Part shown: in pieces, positions 12,800 to 24,800 of the stretch
Layout of the letters: the number at the start of each line of letters is the position of its first letter
How positions within the stretch are numbered: position 1 is the first letter of the stretch
Assembly: GCF_029867415.1 (NCBI RefSeq)
Contig: NC_081186.1
Coordinates: 109,184,128 to 109,248,127, forward strand
Reading direction: 5' to 3'
Length of the DNA: 64,000 bases
From: Vicia villosa
Taxonomy: Eukaryota > Streptophyta > Magnoliopsida > Fabales > Fabaceae
Notes under the pieces: generated by a model
Seen by the model: only the letters and a program-made list of their open reading frames with translations
Database searches by the model: none
Told to the model about the DNA's origin: nothing
Program-made: the position numbers and the translations under genes

Positions 12800-13345
12800 C
12801 ATTCATCTTAACAAAAACCCCTGGAAAGGGTTAGCCTCCAAATCATTCTTTCATCTTAACAAAAACCCCTGGAAAGGGTTAGCCTCCAAATCATTCTTTC
12901 ATCTTAACAAAAACCCCTGGAAAGGGTTAGCCTCCAAAATCACATCTTCAAAAACCAAAGATTCATTCTCTTAGGAGATAATTTCCCCAAAAAAGAGTCA
13001 AAATCCCTGGAAAGGGTTAGCCTCCAAACATTCCTTCATTTTTAACAAAAAGCCCTGGAAAGGGTTAGCCTCCACAACACATTCTTTCATTTTAACAAAA
13101 ACCCCTGGAAAGGGTTAGCCTCCAAAATCATTTCTTCAAAAAAAACAAAGATTCATTTCTCTTAGGAGATAATTTCCCTAAAAGAGTCAAAACCCCTGGA
13201 AAGGGTCAGCCTCCAAAAACATGACAAAAATCAGTCTTTTAACAGACAATTCTACCAGCTGAGTCAAAATCCCTGGAAAGGGTTAGCTTCCAAAAAAAAT
13301 CAGTCTTTTAAATAATAAATCCTTCAATAGAGTCAAAAATCCAAC
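12800..13345 (+). repeat. Minisatellite A in the 5' LTR
   Basis: The core CCCCTGGAAAGGGTTAGCCTCC recurs about nine times. The first copies are spaced exactly 48 bp apart and the later ones irregularly, with AACAAAAA and TTCATTT spacers. It continues into array B. Confidence 0.9.
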
Positions 13346-13860
13346 AAAAACAGTTAGCCTCAACCTTGGGCTTCAAACAAGGCACCAAAACAATAAAACT
13401 CCCTGTTAATAGTCAGCCTCAACCTTGGGCATTGTACAAGGCAGATAATAGAGTCTCCCCTAGTAAGTCCTTCATTGTTCAGTAGCCACAACCTTGGGCT
13501 TTGTACAAGGCAGATAAAACCATATTTCATGTGTCAAAGATTCCTAACATCTAGGATCTTTTCCCATAGAGTCATCCATACTCAGTTTATTTAAGTGTCC
13601 GCCACAACCTTGGGCTTTGTACAAGGCAGAAAATGATGTTTCCCTAGCTAGAGTCAGCCTCAATTCTGGGCTTTGTACAGAACACCAAATAAAATCCATC
13701 CAAATAAACACTCCCCAAGAAGAGTCAGCCTCAATTCTGGGCTTTGTACATAACATAAAAATCCTTGTAAGTTAATCCCCAGTGGAGTTTTCTCCCAGAG
13801 TCAATAAACAATCAATCAATTAAAAAGCCTCAAGCTTGGGCCTCATACAAGCCAGTTAAA
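13346..13860 (+). repeat. Minisatellite B in the 5' LTR
   Basis: A second degenerate array with the core GCCTCAACCTTGGGCTTTGT followed by ACAAGGCA, at least seven copies at 55-75 bp spacing. Variants read CAATTCTGGGCTTTGTACAG. Confidence 0.85.
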
Positions 13861-14810
13861 AATCAAATCTTTTATACAGTAGATAGACATAGCTTATCTC
13901 TATAGAGAGATCTTTCTTCTATCTCACCACATTCAAACAAACATTACATTTCATTTCATTTTAATCAAGTCTCCCATTTAGGATTTTGAAAGGCATGAGC
14001 TGGCAGTAAAACCCAGACATGTGGTAACTTTCCCTAATTTGGATGAGCATTTTTTCTTTCATTTAAGAGGCATTTGACTGGTATACTTGCACATACACAA
14101 GTAAGGTCCCCCTCTTGAATGAAATGAATTCAGTTATTCTGTCACTCTTTTAAATGTTTGTGGTGGAATTGTAGAAATACCTCTCTATAAAGATGACTTC
14201 ATGTCTCTTTACTGTAAACAGAGATTAAATTCAAGCTTCAACCTTGAGCTTCAAGCAAGGCACCCAAAAATAATTAATAATTAATTAGTTCCCCGAACTA
14301 CATTAAGCTCTGACTTCCATTAGGGATATGTAGGCATGAGGTTCACAAGGAATCTCAGCGAGCTAATAAAATACCAAAAATAGTCAGTCTGTCTGTCTGT
14401 CTTTCTTTTATTCAATTCAATTCCTTCTCCTAACACAAAGGAGAAACTTTCCCAATAATCATTAGAAGCACAAACACATTTAGACACAGAGAAGGTTCCT
14501 GTAGAGTACTACAGATATGTAGGGTGTTTAAACACTTCCCTATGTATAACCGACCTCCCGGACTCCAGAATTTCTAGTCTAGGTGTAAATCCCCACACTT
14601 AGCAAACTCTTAGGGTTTAGTTGAGATCTTTTTTTCCCTTTCCTACTCGTAGGACAAATAAGAAAGTTCGTGTGATATCGTAGGAAGAACTGAAACAAAA
14701 TTCATCCCACCACGGGCGCATTCTCCTTCCAAATTTCGCGTGAAGGGTCTAGCGTGCCGTCCTCCCAAGTGAAACGGGGAGGTAAAAAAAAACGACACCA
14801 CAGAAAAAAA

Positions 14811-14828
14811 TGGCGACTCTGCTGGGGA
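14811..14828 (+). promoter_or_regulatory. Ogre primer-binding site
   Basis: TGGCGACTCTGCTGGGGA lies 8 bp after the 5' LTR. This string is the usual PBS of Ogre and other Tat elements and, from memory, is complementary to a tRNA-Arg 3' end. It marks minus-strand DNA priming. Confidence 0.85.
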
Positions 14829-15619
14829 TATAAGTGTTCAAAACCTTGGTTTTTCATCCAAACCAATGGTTGACCTGTTGCTGGTCCAGCCCCAATGAGG
14901 AATTAGGGATGCCAAATTCCCCCTCAAACAAGAGAGGTCCTGCCTAACCTCTGTGTCATTTCATGTGTTTGCTGCATTTATATTTGTTTATTTTGTTTGT
15001 TCTGTATCGGGAAAGGGCTTGATTCCCCCTTGTGGTGAGAAATCCTATACCCGGATTTGAGTGCAACATAAGATAGGATGGAGGATGTCTTCCCGGTGAA
15101 GACCCTCTAATCTTGGTTCACAATTCTACTCTTGGGAATTTCCTGGCTGGTTGTGATTAACTGCGCCAATGCATTCCGAGACTGATTTGTACCAGGAGGA
15201 CCTAGAAACACATTAACCCCACTTAAGGCCTTTTTTAGGACGTAGAGCGGTGATTACGAAAGTAATTGTCACGCAGATACTATACTCAGAGAAAACTCTC
15301 TTATAGATACCAATCAACGTATCTTTAAGGTTGAGCAAAAACTCTGAGACCCCTAGAACCCGTTCTACAGGTACAAAAATCCTTATCCTTAGTTTACCAT
15401 TGGGGCGAGGTTTGCGTTTTGACTTCATGACCACTATACCCTTCAACGCCATGTTTGTTTAAAACTCTTGTGTGTGCATTCATGCATTCATGCATCATTC
15501 ATTAATAACAACAAAAAAAAAAGGGTCTTTTTCGAGTCGTTTTTCAAGGAAACTAAATAACGAACGTTTTGAACTTCAGAGAAAGAGAGAAACGGAGAAA
15601 GGACTTAAGGATCTATACC
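14829..15619 (+). other. Ogre 5' untranslated leader
   Basis: A 0.8-kb leader between the PBS and ORF1 without a supported gene. A minus-strand ORF of 79 codons (15452-15213) has no recognisable content. Confidence 0.6.
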
Positions 15620-17056
15620 ATGGATTATGGGAGAAAGAGAGCTAGGAAATACACCTTCAAGATTCCCCAGGTCGAGGAACTGGGAAAGCTCGGAAAACTG
15701 GTGGTCAACCCCCAGGCTTTCAAGGAGAAGTATGGAAAACTTCTGCCTTTGCTCAATACCAACATTGTGGATGGGATCCTTCCCACCTTGGTACAGTTTT
15801 ACGATCCAACGTATCACTGCTTCACCTTTCCAGATTATCAGCTCATGCCTACGTTGGAGGAGTACTCTCGTCTGATTGGAATATCCGTGTACGCGCAAGA
15901 TCCGTACTCCGGTTTGGAAAAGAATCCTGACGACATTATCATCGCTGCAACTACTCCTTTGAACGTAGTCGACATCAGAACTCATATGGTGAGTAGAGGA
16001 GGAATTCAAGGATTGCCTTCCAAATTCTTGTTTGATCAAGCTCGGTACTTCGTCAGCATCCAAGATATGAATGCTTTTGAGGAAATCTTGGCTTTGCTTA
16101 TCTACGGATTGTTTTTGTTCCCTAACATTAACGATTTCGTCGACATCAACGCAATTAAGATCTTCTTAATTGGAAATCCAGTTCCAACCTTGCTTGCGGA
16201 TGCTTATCACTCTGTGCATTCAAGAAACCTGCAGCGAGGAGGATTAATCACATGCTGCGTACCGTTGTTATACGAATGGTTCGTTTCACACCTGCCAAAG
16301 TCTAGCACTTTCTGGAATATGAGGGATGGCCTTTACTGGTCACAGAAAATCATGTCTCTCACTCACACGGACATTGATTGGTGTAGTCCTGACAACGACG
16401 AAACCAAGATCATCTTCAGTTGCAGAAGTTTTCCCAACATACCCCTTATTGGAACTAAGGGAGGAATCAGTTACAATCCAGCTTTAGCCCGTCGTCAATA
16501 CGGCTATCCCATGAAAAATATACCAAGTAACATCCAATTGGAGGGTCTGTTCTTCAAGAACATCGACGATCATGGCAACATGCTGAAAAAGGAAATTGTC
16601 CAAGCCTGGCGTCTTGTTCACAGCAAAGGAAGAAGATTGTTAGGAAAACATCTTTGCATCTCCCTAGATCCTTACCTTCAATGGGTACGCGTCAGAGCAT
16701 TCAAGCTCAGGATGCCATATCAACATCAAGAACCCATTCCCCTAAGGGAACCAATTTACCTTTTCTCCACCGATGTTGAAAAACTACAAGCGGCATTAAA
16801 CAAGGTATGCCAAGAAAGGAATGCTTGGAGGTACATGTATCGAATCATCAACACGGAAAACGTTGAGATTCATAACATCCTAAGAAGGAAGGAAGAGTTA
16901 CTTGAAGTGCTCGATCGACAAGTGTCACAAACGTCACTTTCTCATCATATCCCTCCTGCTTCCTGGATTATTGATCAGCTCACGTCAGAGAACGCTCAGC
17001 TTAAGAAACAGAAGAAGATGTTAGAACGTGAAGTCGGCTCTTCGTCAAAGTTTTAG
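15620..17056 (+). CDS. Ogre ORF1 (extra upstream protein, function unknown)
   Basis: An intact ORF of 478 codons from the ATG at 15620, which sits in a good plant start context (ACCATGG). The frame is open further 5' but has no earlier ATG. The N-terminus is basic (DYGRKRARKY). Residues around 60-100 carry YDPTYHCFTFPDYQLMPT followed by EEY, a signature shared by a retroelement-associated plant domain family (I think DUF7745-like). The C-terminal 100 residues are charged and likely coiled coil (KLQAALNKVCQERNAWRY, then repeated KK/E). Ogre elements are known for a protein encoded upstream of gag whose role is not established. No frameshift or stop is seen. Confidence 0.85.
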   Translation: MDYGRKRARKYTFKIPQVEELGKLGKLVVNPQAFKEKYGKLLPLLNTNIVDGILPTLVQFYDPTYHCFTFPDYQLMPTLEEYSRLIGISVYAQDPYSGLEKNPDDIIIAATTPLNVVDIRTHMVSRGGIQGLPSKFLFDQARYFVSIQDMNAFEEILALLIYGLFLFPNINDFVDINAIKIFLIGNPVPTLLADAYHSVHSRNLQRGGLITCCVPLLYEWFVSHLPKSSTFWNMRDGLYWSQKIMSLTHTDIDWCSPDNDETKIIFSCRSFPNIPLIGTKGGISYNPALARRQYGYPMKNIPSNIQLEGLFFKNIDDHGNMLKKEIVQAWRLVHSKGRRLLGKHLCISLDPYLQWVRVRAFKLRMPYQHQEPIPLREPIYLFSTDVEKLQAALNKVCQERNAWRYMYRIINTENVEIHNILRRKEELLEVLDRQVSQTSLSHHIPPASWIIDQLTSENAQLKKQKKMLEREVGSSSKF

Positions 17057-17181
17057 AGTCCTTTCTCTCAGTTTCTCTGTATTTCCCTTTTCAAAGTGTG
17101 TAAAAAACGGGGTTTTCGCTTAATTAATAAAAGTTTGATGTTTCATAACGTAATTATGGGGTTTCCTTGAAAAAATAATAA

Positions 17182-18873
17182 CTTAATTGCATATCATACA
17201 TCGCTTTAGTAGTACGCACTGACACGAGAATTGTCGCGGATCTAATAGTCACTTTCCTTTCTCCAGAAAGAGAGGAGGAGAAGGAGGTGAACCAAGACTT
17301 TCAAGCTGTCTCATCCATACAACACTCGTTCAAGTCGCAAGAAAAGAATGGAGAACTCAGAGAGGAGATTACTACTCTCAAAGATGCTATTGAAAGACTC
17401 AATAGTATGGTAGAAGCCCTGGTAGTTGCACAGAATCGACCAACGCCAGAAGAACCACAAAGGACTGTGGTTTCCGAGATTGTTTCTACTCCTATTCCTC
17501 AGTATACCATGCCACCCAACCGACCTTGGGGCATGCCGTATAACTTTATTCTAGAAGGGTACATACCCCCAGTTTCTGAAGTTCCAAAAGTCACCATGGA
17601 TATGCGTCCACCGGAGGGTTACAAACCTCTGGAAATTGAAGTTCCAAGAGCAACGGCAATGGGTTTCACACAACAGAATGCTGAGATTCCAAGATCTGCT
17701 GTCATGGCTTCTCCACAGCCCATTATGCATACTTTTCCTTCACAGGGCGGACAAGTATATCATCACGCTCCCAGTGAGGACGCTGGCGTGTATGAAAGAT
17801 TGGACGAGTTCCAGGAACAATTTCTGCAAATGCAGAAGGAACTCAAGACTCTTCGAGGACAAGATCTATTTGGAAAGAATGCTGCAGACCTCTGTCTAGT
17901 TCAAAATGTCAAGATTCCTCACAAATTCAAAGTGCCAGATTTCGAGAAGTACAAAGGGAATTCATGCCCACAAAGTCATCTCGTAATGTACGCTCGTAGA
18001 ATGTCAACTCAGACTGATAATCAACAATTACTCATTCATTATTTTCAAGACAGCCTGACTGGTGCTGCACTCAAATGGTACATGAACTTGGACAGTTCAG
18101 AGATTCGTACTTTTCGAGACCTCGGAGAGGCCTTCGTCAAACAGTATAAGTACAATCTGGATATGGCTCCCGACAGAGATCAACTCCGGGCCATGACTCA
18201 AAAGGATAGAGAGAGCTTCAAGGAATACGCTCTGAGATGGCGTGAAGTTGCTGCTCAAACTTGTCCACCACTTGAAGAGAAAGAAATGACAAAAATATAT
18301 CTCAAAACTTTGAGTCCATTTTACTACGGACGAATGGTTGCAAGTGCACCAAGTGACTTTACCGAGATGGTAAACATGGGTGTACGTTTAGAAGAAGCAG
18401 TTCGGGAAGGACGCTTGAACAAGGAACCAGAATCTTCTATTGGTCCAAGGAAGTATGGAAGTTCTTTCCAGAAGAAAAAGGATCAAGATGTCAGCAATGT
18501 CTTGCACAAAACCAGAAAGAGACATCAACCTCAAGTTGCAGCAATAACTCCGGTTGTTAACTCAGCGCCAGCTTATCAACCTCAGGTCTCGCAACAACAA
18601 ATTCAACAAAGGTCGCAGCAACCTCAGCAGCAGGTTCGACCTCCAAATTACAACAATCGGGCTCCAAGGTATCCTGCCTTTGACCTAGTACCAATGTCGT
18701 ATGCGGAATTGTTTCCAACATTACTGGCAAAAGGACTCATTCAGATAAGGAGTCCTCCAAATCCTACAAACAGTTCCTCACCATGGTATAAGGCTGACCA
18801 ATCTTGTCCCTATCATCAGGGGGCACCAGGTCACAATATTGAGAACTGTTTCCCTTTCAAGATTGACGTCTAA
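17182..18873 (+). CDS. Ogre gag
   Basis: The capsid/nucleocapsid precursor. The frame is open from 17182 to the TAA at 18871. The first 45 residues after 17287 are a predicted coiled coil. There is no ATG before 17407, although a GTG at 17287 in the context GAGGTGAACC sits where a start might be expected, so the original start may be lost or supplied by splicing. The retrotransposon gag core lies at about 17,900-18,420 and includes SLTGAALKWYMNL and DRESFKEYALRWREVAAQ. A Gln/Pro-rich linker follows, then a C-terminal segment with CPYHQGAPGHNIENC, a CHC-type knuckle. The gag stop codon is in the same frame as the protease ORF, 6 bases upstream of its open start. Confidence 0.88.
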   Translation, partial: LNCISYIALVVRTDTRIVADLIVTFLSPEREEEKEVNQDFQAVSSIQHSFKSQEKNGELREEITTLKDAIERLNSMVEALVVAQNRPTPEEPQRTVVSEIVSTPIPQYTMPPNRPWGMPYNFILEGYIPPVSEVPKVTMDMRPPEGYKPLEIEVPRATAMGFTQQNAEIPRSAVMASPQPIMHTFPSQGGQVYHHAPSEDAGVYERLDEFQEQFLQMQKELKTLRGQDLFGKNAADLCLVQNVKIPHKFKVPDFEKYKGNSCPQSHLVMYARRMSTQTDNQQLLIHYFQDSLTGAALKWYMNLDSSEIRTFRDLGEAFVKQYKYNLDMAPDRDQLRAMTQKDRESFKEYALRWREVAAQTCPPLEEKEMTKIYLKTLSPFYYGRMVASAPSDFTEMVNMGVRLEEAVREGRLNKEPESSIGPRKYGSSFQKKKDQDVSNVLHKTRKRHQPQVAAITPVVNSAPAYQPQVSQQQIQQRSQQPQQQVRPPNYNNRAPRYPAFDLVPMSYAELFPTLLAKGLIQIRSPPNPTNSSSPWYKADQSCPYHQGAPGHNIENCFPFKIDV

Positions 18874-21521
18874 CGATTAGTGAAGAGCGCAATGCTATCC
18901 TTCAAAGATACTAGTCCAAACGTCCAAGCAAATCCTTTGCCGCAGCATAATGAAGCTTCAGTAAATCTGATAGATCAACACCCTAACGTCATTCAAATCT
19001 ACGACATTCGTCAGGTAGGGGAAAATCTTGTCAAGATGCACGCTAAACAAGCTGGGTACGGCCATGTACCACCTCACAACTACTTCACATGCGATATTTG
19101 TCCAAAGAATAATCAAGGATGTGCCGTAGTTCAAGCTGCATTACAAGAACAAATGGACTTAGGATGGATTCAACATATCCGAGTCAGGACTGAACATGAC
19201 ATCAACATGGTTCAAGGATGTCCAGGAGAATACAAAATCTACAAAGTTGAAGATCTTGAAGGATCGGTAGTCAGGTTCCATAAAACTTTAAATGAACTTG
19301 CCTACTTTGGAACAGATTTCCACGCTTACAGTAGATGCAGAATTTGTCGAAGAAATTCACAAGGATGTTTGCGTGTTCGCAACGACATTCAAAAGCTGAT
19401 GGATGACAATACCATTACTGTTCTTGCCAATAGAGAAGATGATGAAGTCTTTACCGTATCTCCTCAAATTAATCAAGTTGAACCAACGCAAGTCAAGTAT
19501 GACAGCAGGAAGACAACAATTGCTCCGTTATTCATCTACTTACCAGGTCCTGTACCGTATGAGTCCAGCAAGGCTATACCATACAAGTACAATGCTACAT
19601 TCATTGAAAATGGTAAGGAAATACCATTACCGTCTGTTGTCAACATTGCTGATATTAGTCGAGTCACCAGAAGTGGACGAGTCTTCAACAGAACAACAGA
19701 AAATGTGGAGAAACCTTCGGAGGAAGTACCACATAGGCAAGACAATCATCCGACCAATGTTGTTCAAGCGAAAGAAAATGATGAGATCTTGGAGTTAATC
19801 CAGAGGAGTGAATACAACATTGTAGATCAATTACTACATACTCCGTCTAGGATTTCTGTTCTTTCCCTGCTATTGAGTTCTGAAGCTCATAGGGAAGCTC
19901 TACAGAAAGTTTTGGAACAAGCTTTTGTAGAACCTGGCGTTACAATAAGCCAATTCAACAACATCTCCGCCGGAACTAACCTAAGTTTCTGTGACGAAGA
20001 TCTTCCTGAAGAAGGAGTGGACCACAATCTTCCACTTCACATCTCAGTTGGCTGCATGGGTGATACACTCACAGGAGTCCTAATAGACAACGGATCCTCT
20101 CTCAACGTCATGCCAAAATCAACATTGTCAAGATTATATTTCGAAGATTACCCTCTAAGAAAAAGTCATGTCATCGTCAAAGCATTTGATGGATCAAGGA
20201 AGTCAGTTTTTGGAGAAGTAGATCTTCCCATAACTATTGGACCTCAGACGTTCAAAATCACTTTCCAAGTTATGGATATTCCAACACAGTACAGTTGTTT
20301 GCTAGGTCGCCCATGGATTCATGAGGCTGGGGCAATTACTTCAACACTTCATCAGAAACTGAAGTTCATAAGAAATGACAAATTGGTAACCGTATGTGGA
20401 GAACGAGCTCTGATCGTCAGCAACCTGTCATCATTCTCCGACATAGAACCAAGAGAAGTTGTTGGAACTAAATTCCAAGCACTTTCCTTGGATAAGGAAA
20501 AAGGAAAAGAGAAAGCAACGTCTATTTCTTCCTACAGAGATGCAATCCAAGTTGTAAAGGATGGCACTACCAGTGGTTGGGGGCACATTAATATTCCTAC
20601 CAACAACAAGAACAGAACAGGAGTTGGATTCTTTCCAACATCATCAAAGACTATTCCAGGAATTGAGGTAGTTCTTCCAATTCAAGAAACTTTCCGCAGC
20701 GGAGGTTTTCTTCAACCTGTTCAACAAGCAGTCAATACCATCGGTACGGAAAACACCGATGAAGAGGAATGGCTATCCTATCTTAACAAAGCAGGATACA
20801 TATCCTTATCAGAGTCTGAACCACTTTGCTGTTATCCGACTAAGGGATCTGAAAGTAAGACTCAACCAAGCAGTGATGAAGTTATTAACAGCTTCACCAC
20901 CAGAAGTCATGGTTCATCAGAAGAAGTTCCTCCTATCCCCGAAGAAACTTGGGATACATTAGGAGAACCAAGCAGAAAATTCGACTACATGGTGAAATAC
21001 TCCGCTCCTGAAAGTTCAAGAATCTCTCTTAAAGATATTGTTCCAACTGGATGGAACAGTGATTTTGAGTACCTCTCTCAGCCAAAAGAGATGTATAACC
21101 CTTGCTATTCATCATCATCGACTGGTAAAATCACCATTGAGGATTATATCCCCAAGTCACCTTCCGAGGCTACGGATCTAGAGTTCACATATCTAGTCAA
21201 TGCCATCTTGGGAGAAGAGCAAGACCAAAATACAGAAGAGGATGATCTCGAAAGTGTCTCCGACAACGAGTCTCTCCATTCAGAAGATTGGAAATTTCCT
21301 CAAAAGAAAGTTCGACATACTCCACTTGGAAATGGGTATGCTCACACCGCTCAGTCTGCTGAACTAGAAGAAGATCGTCTGAGTGTTGCAAAAACAGTGG
21401 TTGGTAAATCAAGACCTACCACAGGCCATCTTAAGCCTAAGGTTCCAGATTACTTAGTGCACAATGGGGTTCGCCACTATTGGACAGCTGTTGAAGTTAC
21501 AACTGTTGTTCGCACTCCTAA
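18874..21521 (+). CDS. Ogre protease-containing exon
   Basis: About 880 codons in the same frame as gag but behind its TAA. The first 250 residues contain two Cys-rich repeats, FTCDICPKNNQGC (about residue 69) and SRCRICRRNSQGC (about residue 153), typical of the Tat spacer. The retropepsin is at about residues 370-500: the active-site triad reads LIDNGSSLNV, with DNGS replacing the usual DTG/DSG and common in this lineage, and the region ends with LLGRPWIHEAGA. The last 250 residues are acidic and low-complexity. The open frame ends at a TAG (21523-21525), but a donor GT lies at 21522, so in a spliced transcript the frame continues into RT. Confidence 0.88.
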
Positions 21522-21850
21522 GTAGGAACTTTCGCCGTTATTTTATCCTCTCACCATAGCCCAGGGTGAAGAGATGTTTCATAGGGCTTTGCATTTTACT
21601 ATTTCTTAGAAAAATGTCCCTCTTTGCTTCGCCCAAAGCAATAGAGTTTTGTTTTATAGGGTCTTTGTTTCAAGAAATGACTATCAATAAATAAAAATGT
21701 CATTCTGTTCCTTCGTTTAGTTTTTCCTTTTCTTTTTTTCGGAAATTGGTAATCCTAAAAAACACCCCTAAAAAACATCAAAAAATTCCATTAACTGCAT
21801 ACACCGAGTCTTCCCTTGTTGTCTAAATAAAACTTATCACACATATGCAG
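21522..21850 (+). other. Ogre intron between protease and RT
   Basis: A 329-bp AT-rich intron, donor CTAA/GTAGGA and acceptor TATGCAG/ATTA. Removing it skips the TAG at 21523 and joins frames: 2 bases of a codon remain upstream, and the sequence from 21851 to the ATG at 21888 is open in the matching frame. Ogre elements are documented to splice an intron exactly here. The exact sites are my prediction, supported by the frame fit. Confidence 0.8.
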
Positions 21851-24800
21851 ATTAATCATAAAATACCCCGTTGAAACGTGCGATCGTATGACTTCTCCAA
21901 GCTTTGGGTTTCCTGTATTCGAGGCAGAGGAAGAAGAAGACGAAGAAATATCAAAGGAAATTTCACGATTACTTCAACAAAAGGAAGAGGCCATTCAGCC
22001 ATACAATGAGCCTCTAGAGATCATTAACCTTGGTTCCGATGGAAACAGAAAAGAGGTTAAGATTGGAGCTTCGCTCAGTTCAGAGATCAGAGAGAGTTTG
22101 ATACAACTGCTCAAAGAATTCTCAGATGTCTTCGCTTGGTCTTATCAAGATATGCCAGGGTTGGATACCAGTATAGTGGAGCATCACTTGCCATTAAAAG
22201 CAGAATGCCCTCCGGTCAAGCAAAAATTAAGGAGAACTCATCCGGAGATGGCCATGAAAATCAAAGAGGAAGTTCAAAAGCAGATCAACGCAGGTTTCCT
22301 CGTCACTTCAGAATACCCTCAATGGTTAGCTAACATTGTTCCTGTTCCTAAGAAAGACGGAAAAGTCCGCATGTGCGTCGACTACAGAGATTTGAACAAA
22401 GCTAGCCCTAAGGATGATTTTCCTTTACCACATATTGATATGTTGGTAGACAGTACAGAAAAATCCAAAGTTTTCTCATTCATGGACGGATTTTCAGGAT
22501 ACAACCAAATCAAAATGGCACCTGAAGACATGGAGAAAACAGCTTTCATCACCCCCTGGGGCACGTTCTGCTATCGTGTTATGCCTTTTGGACTAAAGAA
22601 CGCAGGGGCAACTTATCAAAGAGCCATGACTACGCTTTTCCACGACATGATGCATAAAGAAGTGGAAGTCTATGTGGACGACATGATTGCCAAATCAGAA
22701 AATGAAGAAGACCACATACAAAACCTGACAAAGTTATTTCAACGCTTACGGAAGTTTCAGCTTTGCCTGAACCCCAAACAGTGCACCTTTGGTGTCTACT
22801 CAGGAAAACTCCTTGGTTTCATTGTCAGCAAACGAGGAATTGAAGTAGATCCAGACAAAGTCAAGGCAATTCAAGAAATGCCTTCACCCAGAACCGAGAA
22901 ACAAGTTAGAGGATTTCTTGGACGTCTGAATTACATCTCGAGATTCATATATCTCATGACTGCAACTTGTGCTCCTATTTTCAAACTTCTACGGAAAAAT
23001 CAAAGTTGCATCTGGACAGACGATTGTCAGAAAGCGTTCGACAGCATTAAGGAATATCTGCTCGAACCACCCATCTTGTCTCCTCCAATGGAAGGAAGAC
23101 CTTTGATAATGTACTTAACCGTCTTAGAAGATTCCATGGGTTGTGTCCTTGGACAACAAGACGAGACGAGAAGAAAAGAGCATGCCATTTACTACCTAAG
23201 CAAGAAATTCACTGACTGTGAATCCCGCTACTCCATGCTCGAGAAGACGTGTTGTGCTTTGGCCTGGGCTGCCAAGCGTCTCCGCCAGTACATGATTCGA
23301 CATACTACTTGTTTGATCTCTCATATGGATCCAATCAAGTACATCTTTGAGAAGCCTGCCTTAACTGGGAGAATTGCCCGTTGGCAGATGTTGTTATCAG
23401 AATATGACATTGAGTATCACGCACAGAAAGCCGTGAAAGGAAGCATTCTAGCTGAGCACCTGGCTCACCACCCACTCAATGGTCATGAATCAACCAGTTT
23501 CGACTTTCCGGACGAGGACGTCATGTACCTCAAGATGAAAGATTGCGACGAGCCACTACCAGACGAAGGACCTGAGATAGGATCCCAATGGGGCTTAATC
23601 TTTGACGGAGCTGTCAATGCTTATGGACGAGGAATTGGGGCAATCATTGTTACACCTCAGGGTACCCATATTCCATTTACTGCCAGGTTAACTTTCAAGT
23701 GCACAAACAATGAGGCCGAATATGAAGTTTGCATCATGGGTCTCGAAGAAGCCGTGGATCTAAGAATCAAACACTTGGATGTATACGGGAATTCTGCTTT
23801 GGTCATTAATCAAATCAAAGGATAATGGGAAACACGCCAACCAGGGCTAATTCCTTACAAAGACTACGCGAGAAGATTGTTACCATTCTTCGACAGGGCA
23901 GATTTTCATCACATTCCTCGTGAAGAAAATAACTTGGCTGATGCATTAGCCACACTCTCTTCCATGATTAGGATAAATCATTGGAATGACATTCCTCGGA
24001 TCGATGTTATGCGCCTGGATAGGCCCGCTCATGTTTTCACAGTAGAAGCAATCATCGACGACAAACCGTGGTATCACGACATCAAGAACTTTCTTCAAAA
24101 GCAAGAGTACCCTCTTGGGGCGTCAAAGAAAGATAGAAAGACTTTGAGAAGGTTAGCTTGTAGATTCTTCCTGAATGAAGATGTTCTGTACAAGAGAAAC
24201 TTCAACATGGTTCTGCTCAGATGCGTTGACAGAAAAGAAGCAGAAGTACTCATGAGAGAAATACATGAAGGTTCCTTTGGTACTCACACCAATGGACGTA
24301 CCATGACAAGGAAAATACTGAGAGCAGGATATTATTGGTTGACGATGGAGTCAGATTTTTACCAGTATGCAAAGAGGCGTCACAAATGTCAGATCTACGC
24401 CGATAGAATTCATGTGCCACCATCTCTTCTCAACATACTCTCTTCCCCTTGGCCTTTCTCCATGTGGGGAATCAACATGATTGGAATGATCGAGCCAAAA
24501 GCGTCCAACGGACATCGCTTCATCTTGGTAGCTATAGACTATTTCACCAAATGGGTTGAAGCAGCTTCATATGCAAACGTTACAAGACAAGTTGTCGTCA
24601 GGTTTATCAAGAATCACATCATCTGTCGCTACGGCATTCCTAGCAAGATAATCACTGACAATGGGTCAAATTTGAATAACAAAATGATGAAGGAGCTTTG
24701 TGAAGAATTCAAGATTGAACATCACAACTCATCTCCTTACAGACCAAAGATGAATGGAGTTGTAGAAGCAGCTAACAAAAACATCAAGAAAATCGTTCAG

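Larger units (their letters stand above)
8736..14802 (+). repeat. Ogre 5' LTR
   Basis: 6067 bp, TG...CA. The first 1.5 kb (U3) is AT-rich and leads to a TATA box at 10280. The middle holds a tRNA-like segment at 11222-11300. The last 2 kb holds two families of short tandem repeats (12800-13860). The 3' LTR matches it throughout with about 33 base differences and a few indels, for example a 4-bp AACA insertion in the 3' copy and a 2-base difference in the terminal A-run. ORFs seen in it on either strand are not supported as genes. Confidence 0.97.

Noticed and set aside
12723..12974. ORF with three copies of HLNKNPWKGLASKSFF
   Set aside because: It is a translation of the 48-bp minisatellite in the Ogre LTR; the same ORF recurs in the other LTR at 31444 and there is no start or family support.
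12800..13345. CRISPR-like regular repeats
   Set aside because: Spacing is uneven, spacers resemble each other, and the host is a plant nucleus; this is an LTR minisatellite.
15605..16063. 152-codon minus-strand ORF
   Set aside because: Shadow of Ogre ORF1 with no independent support.
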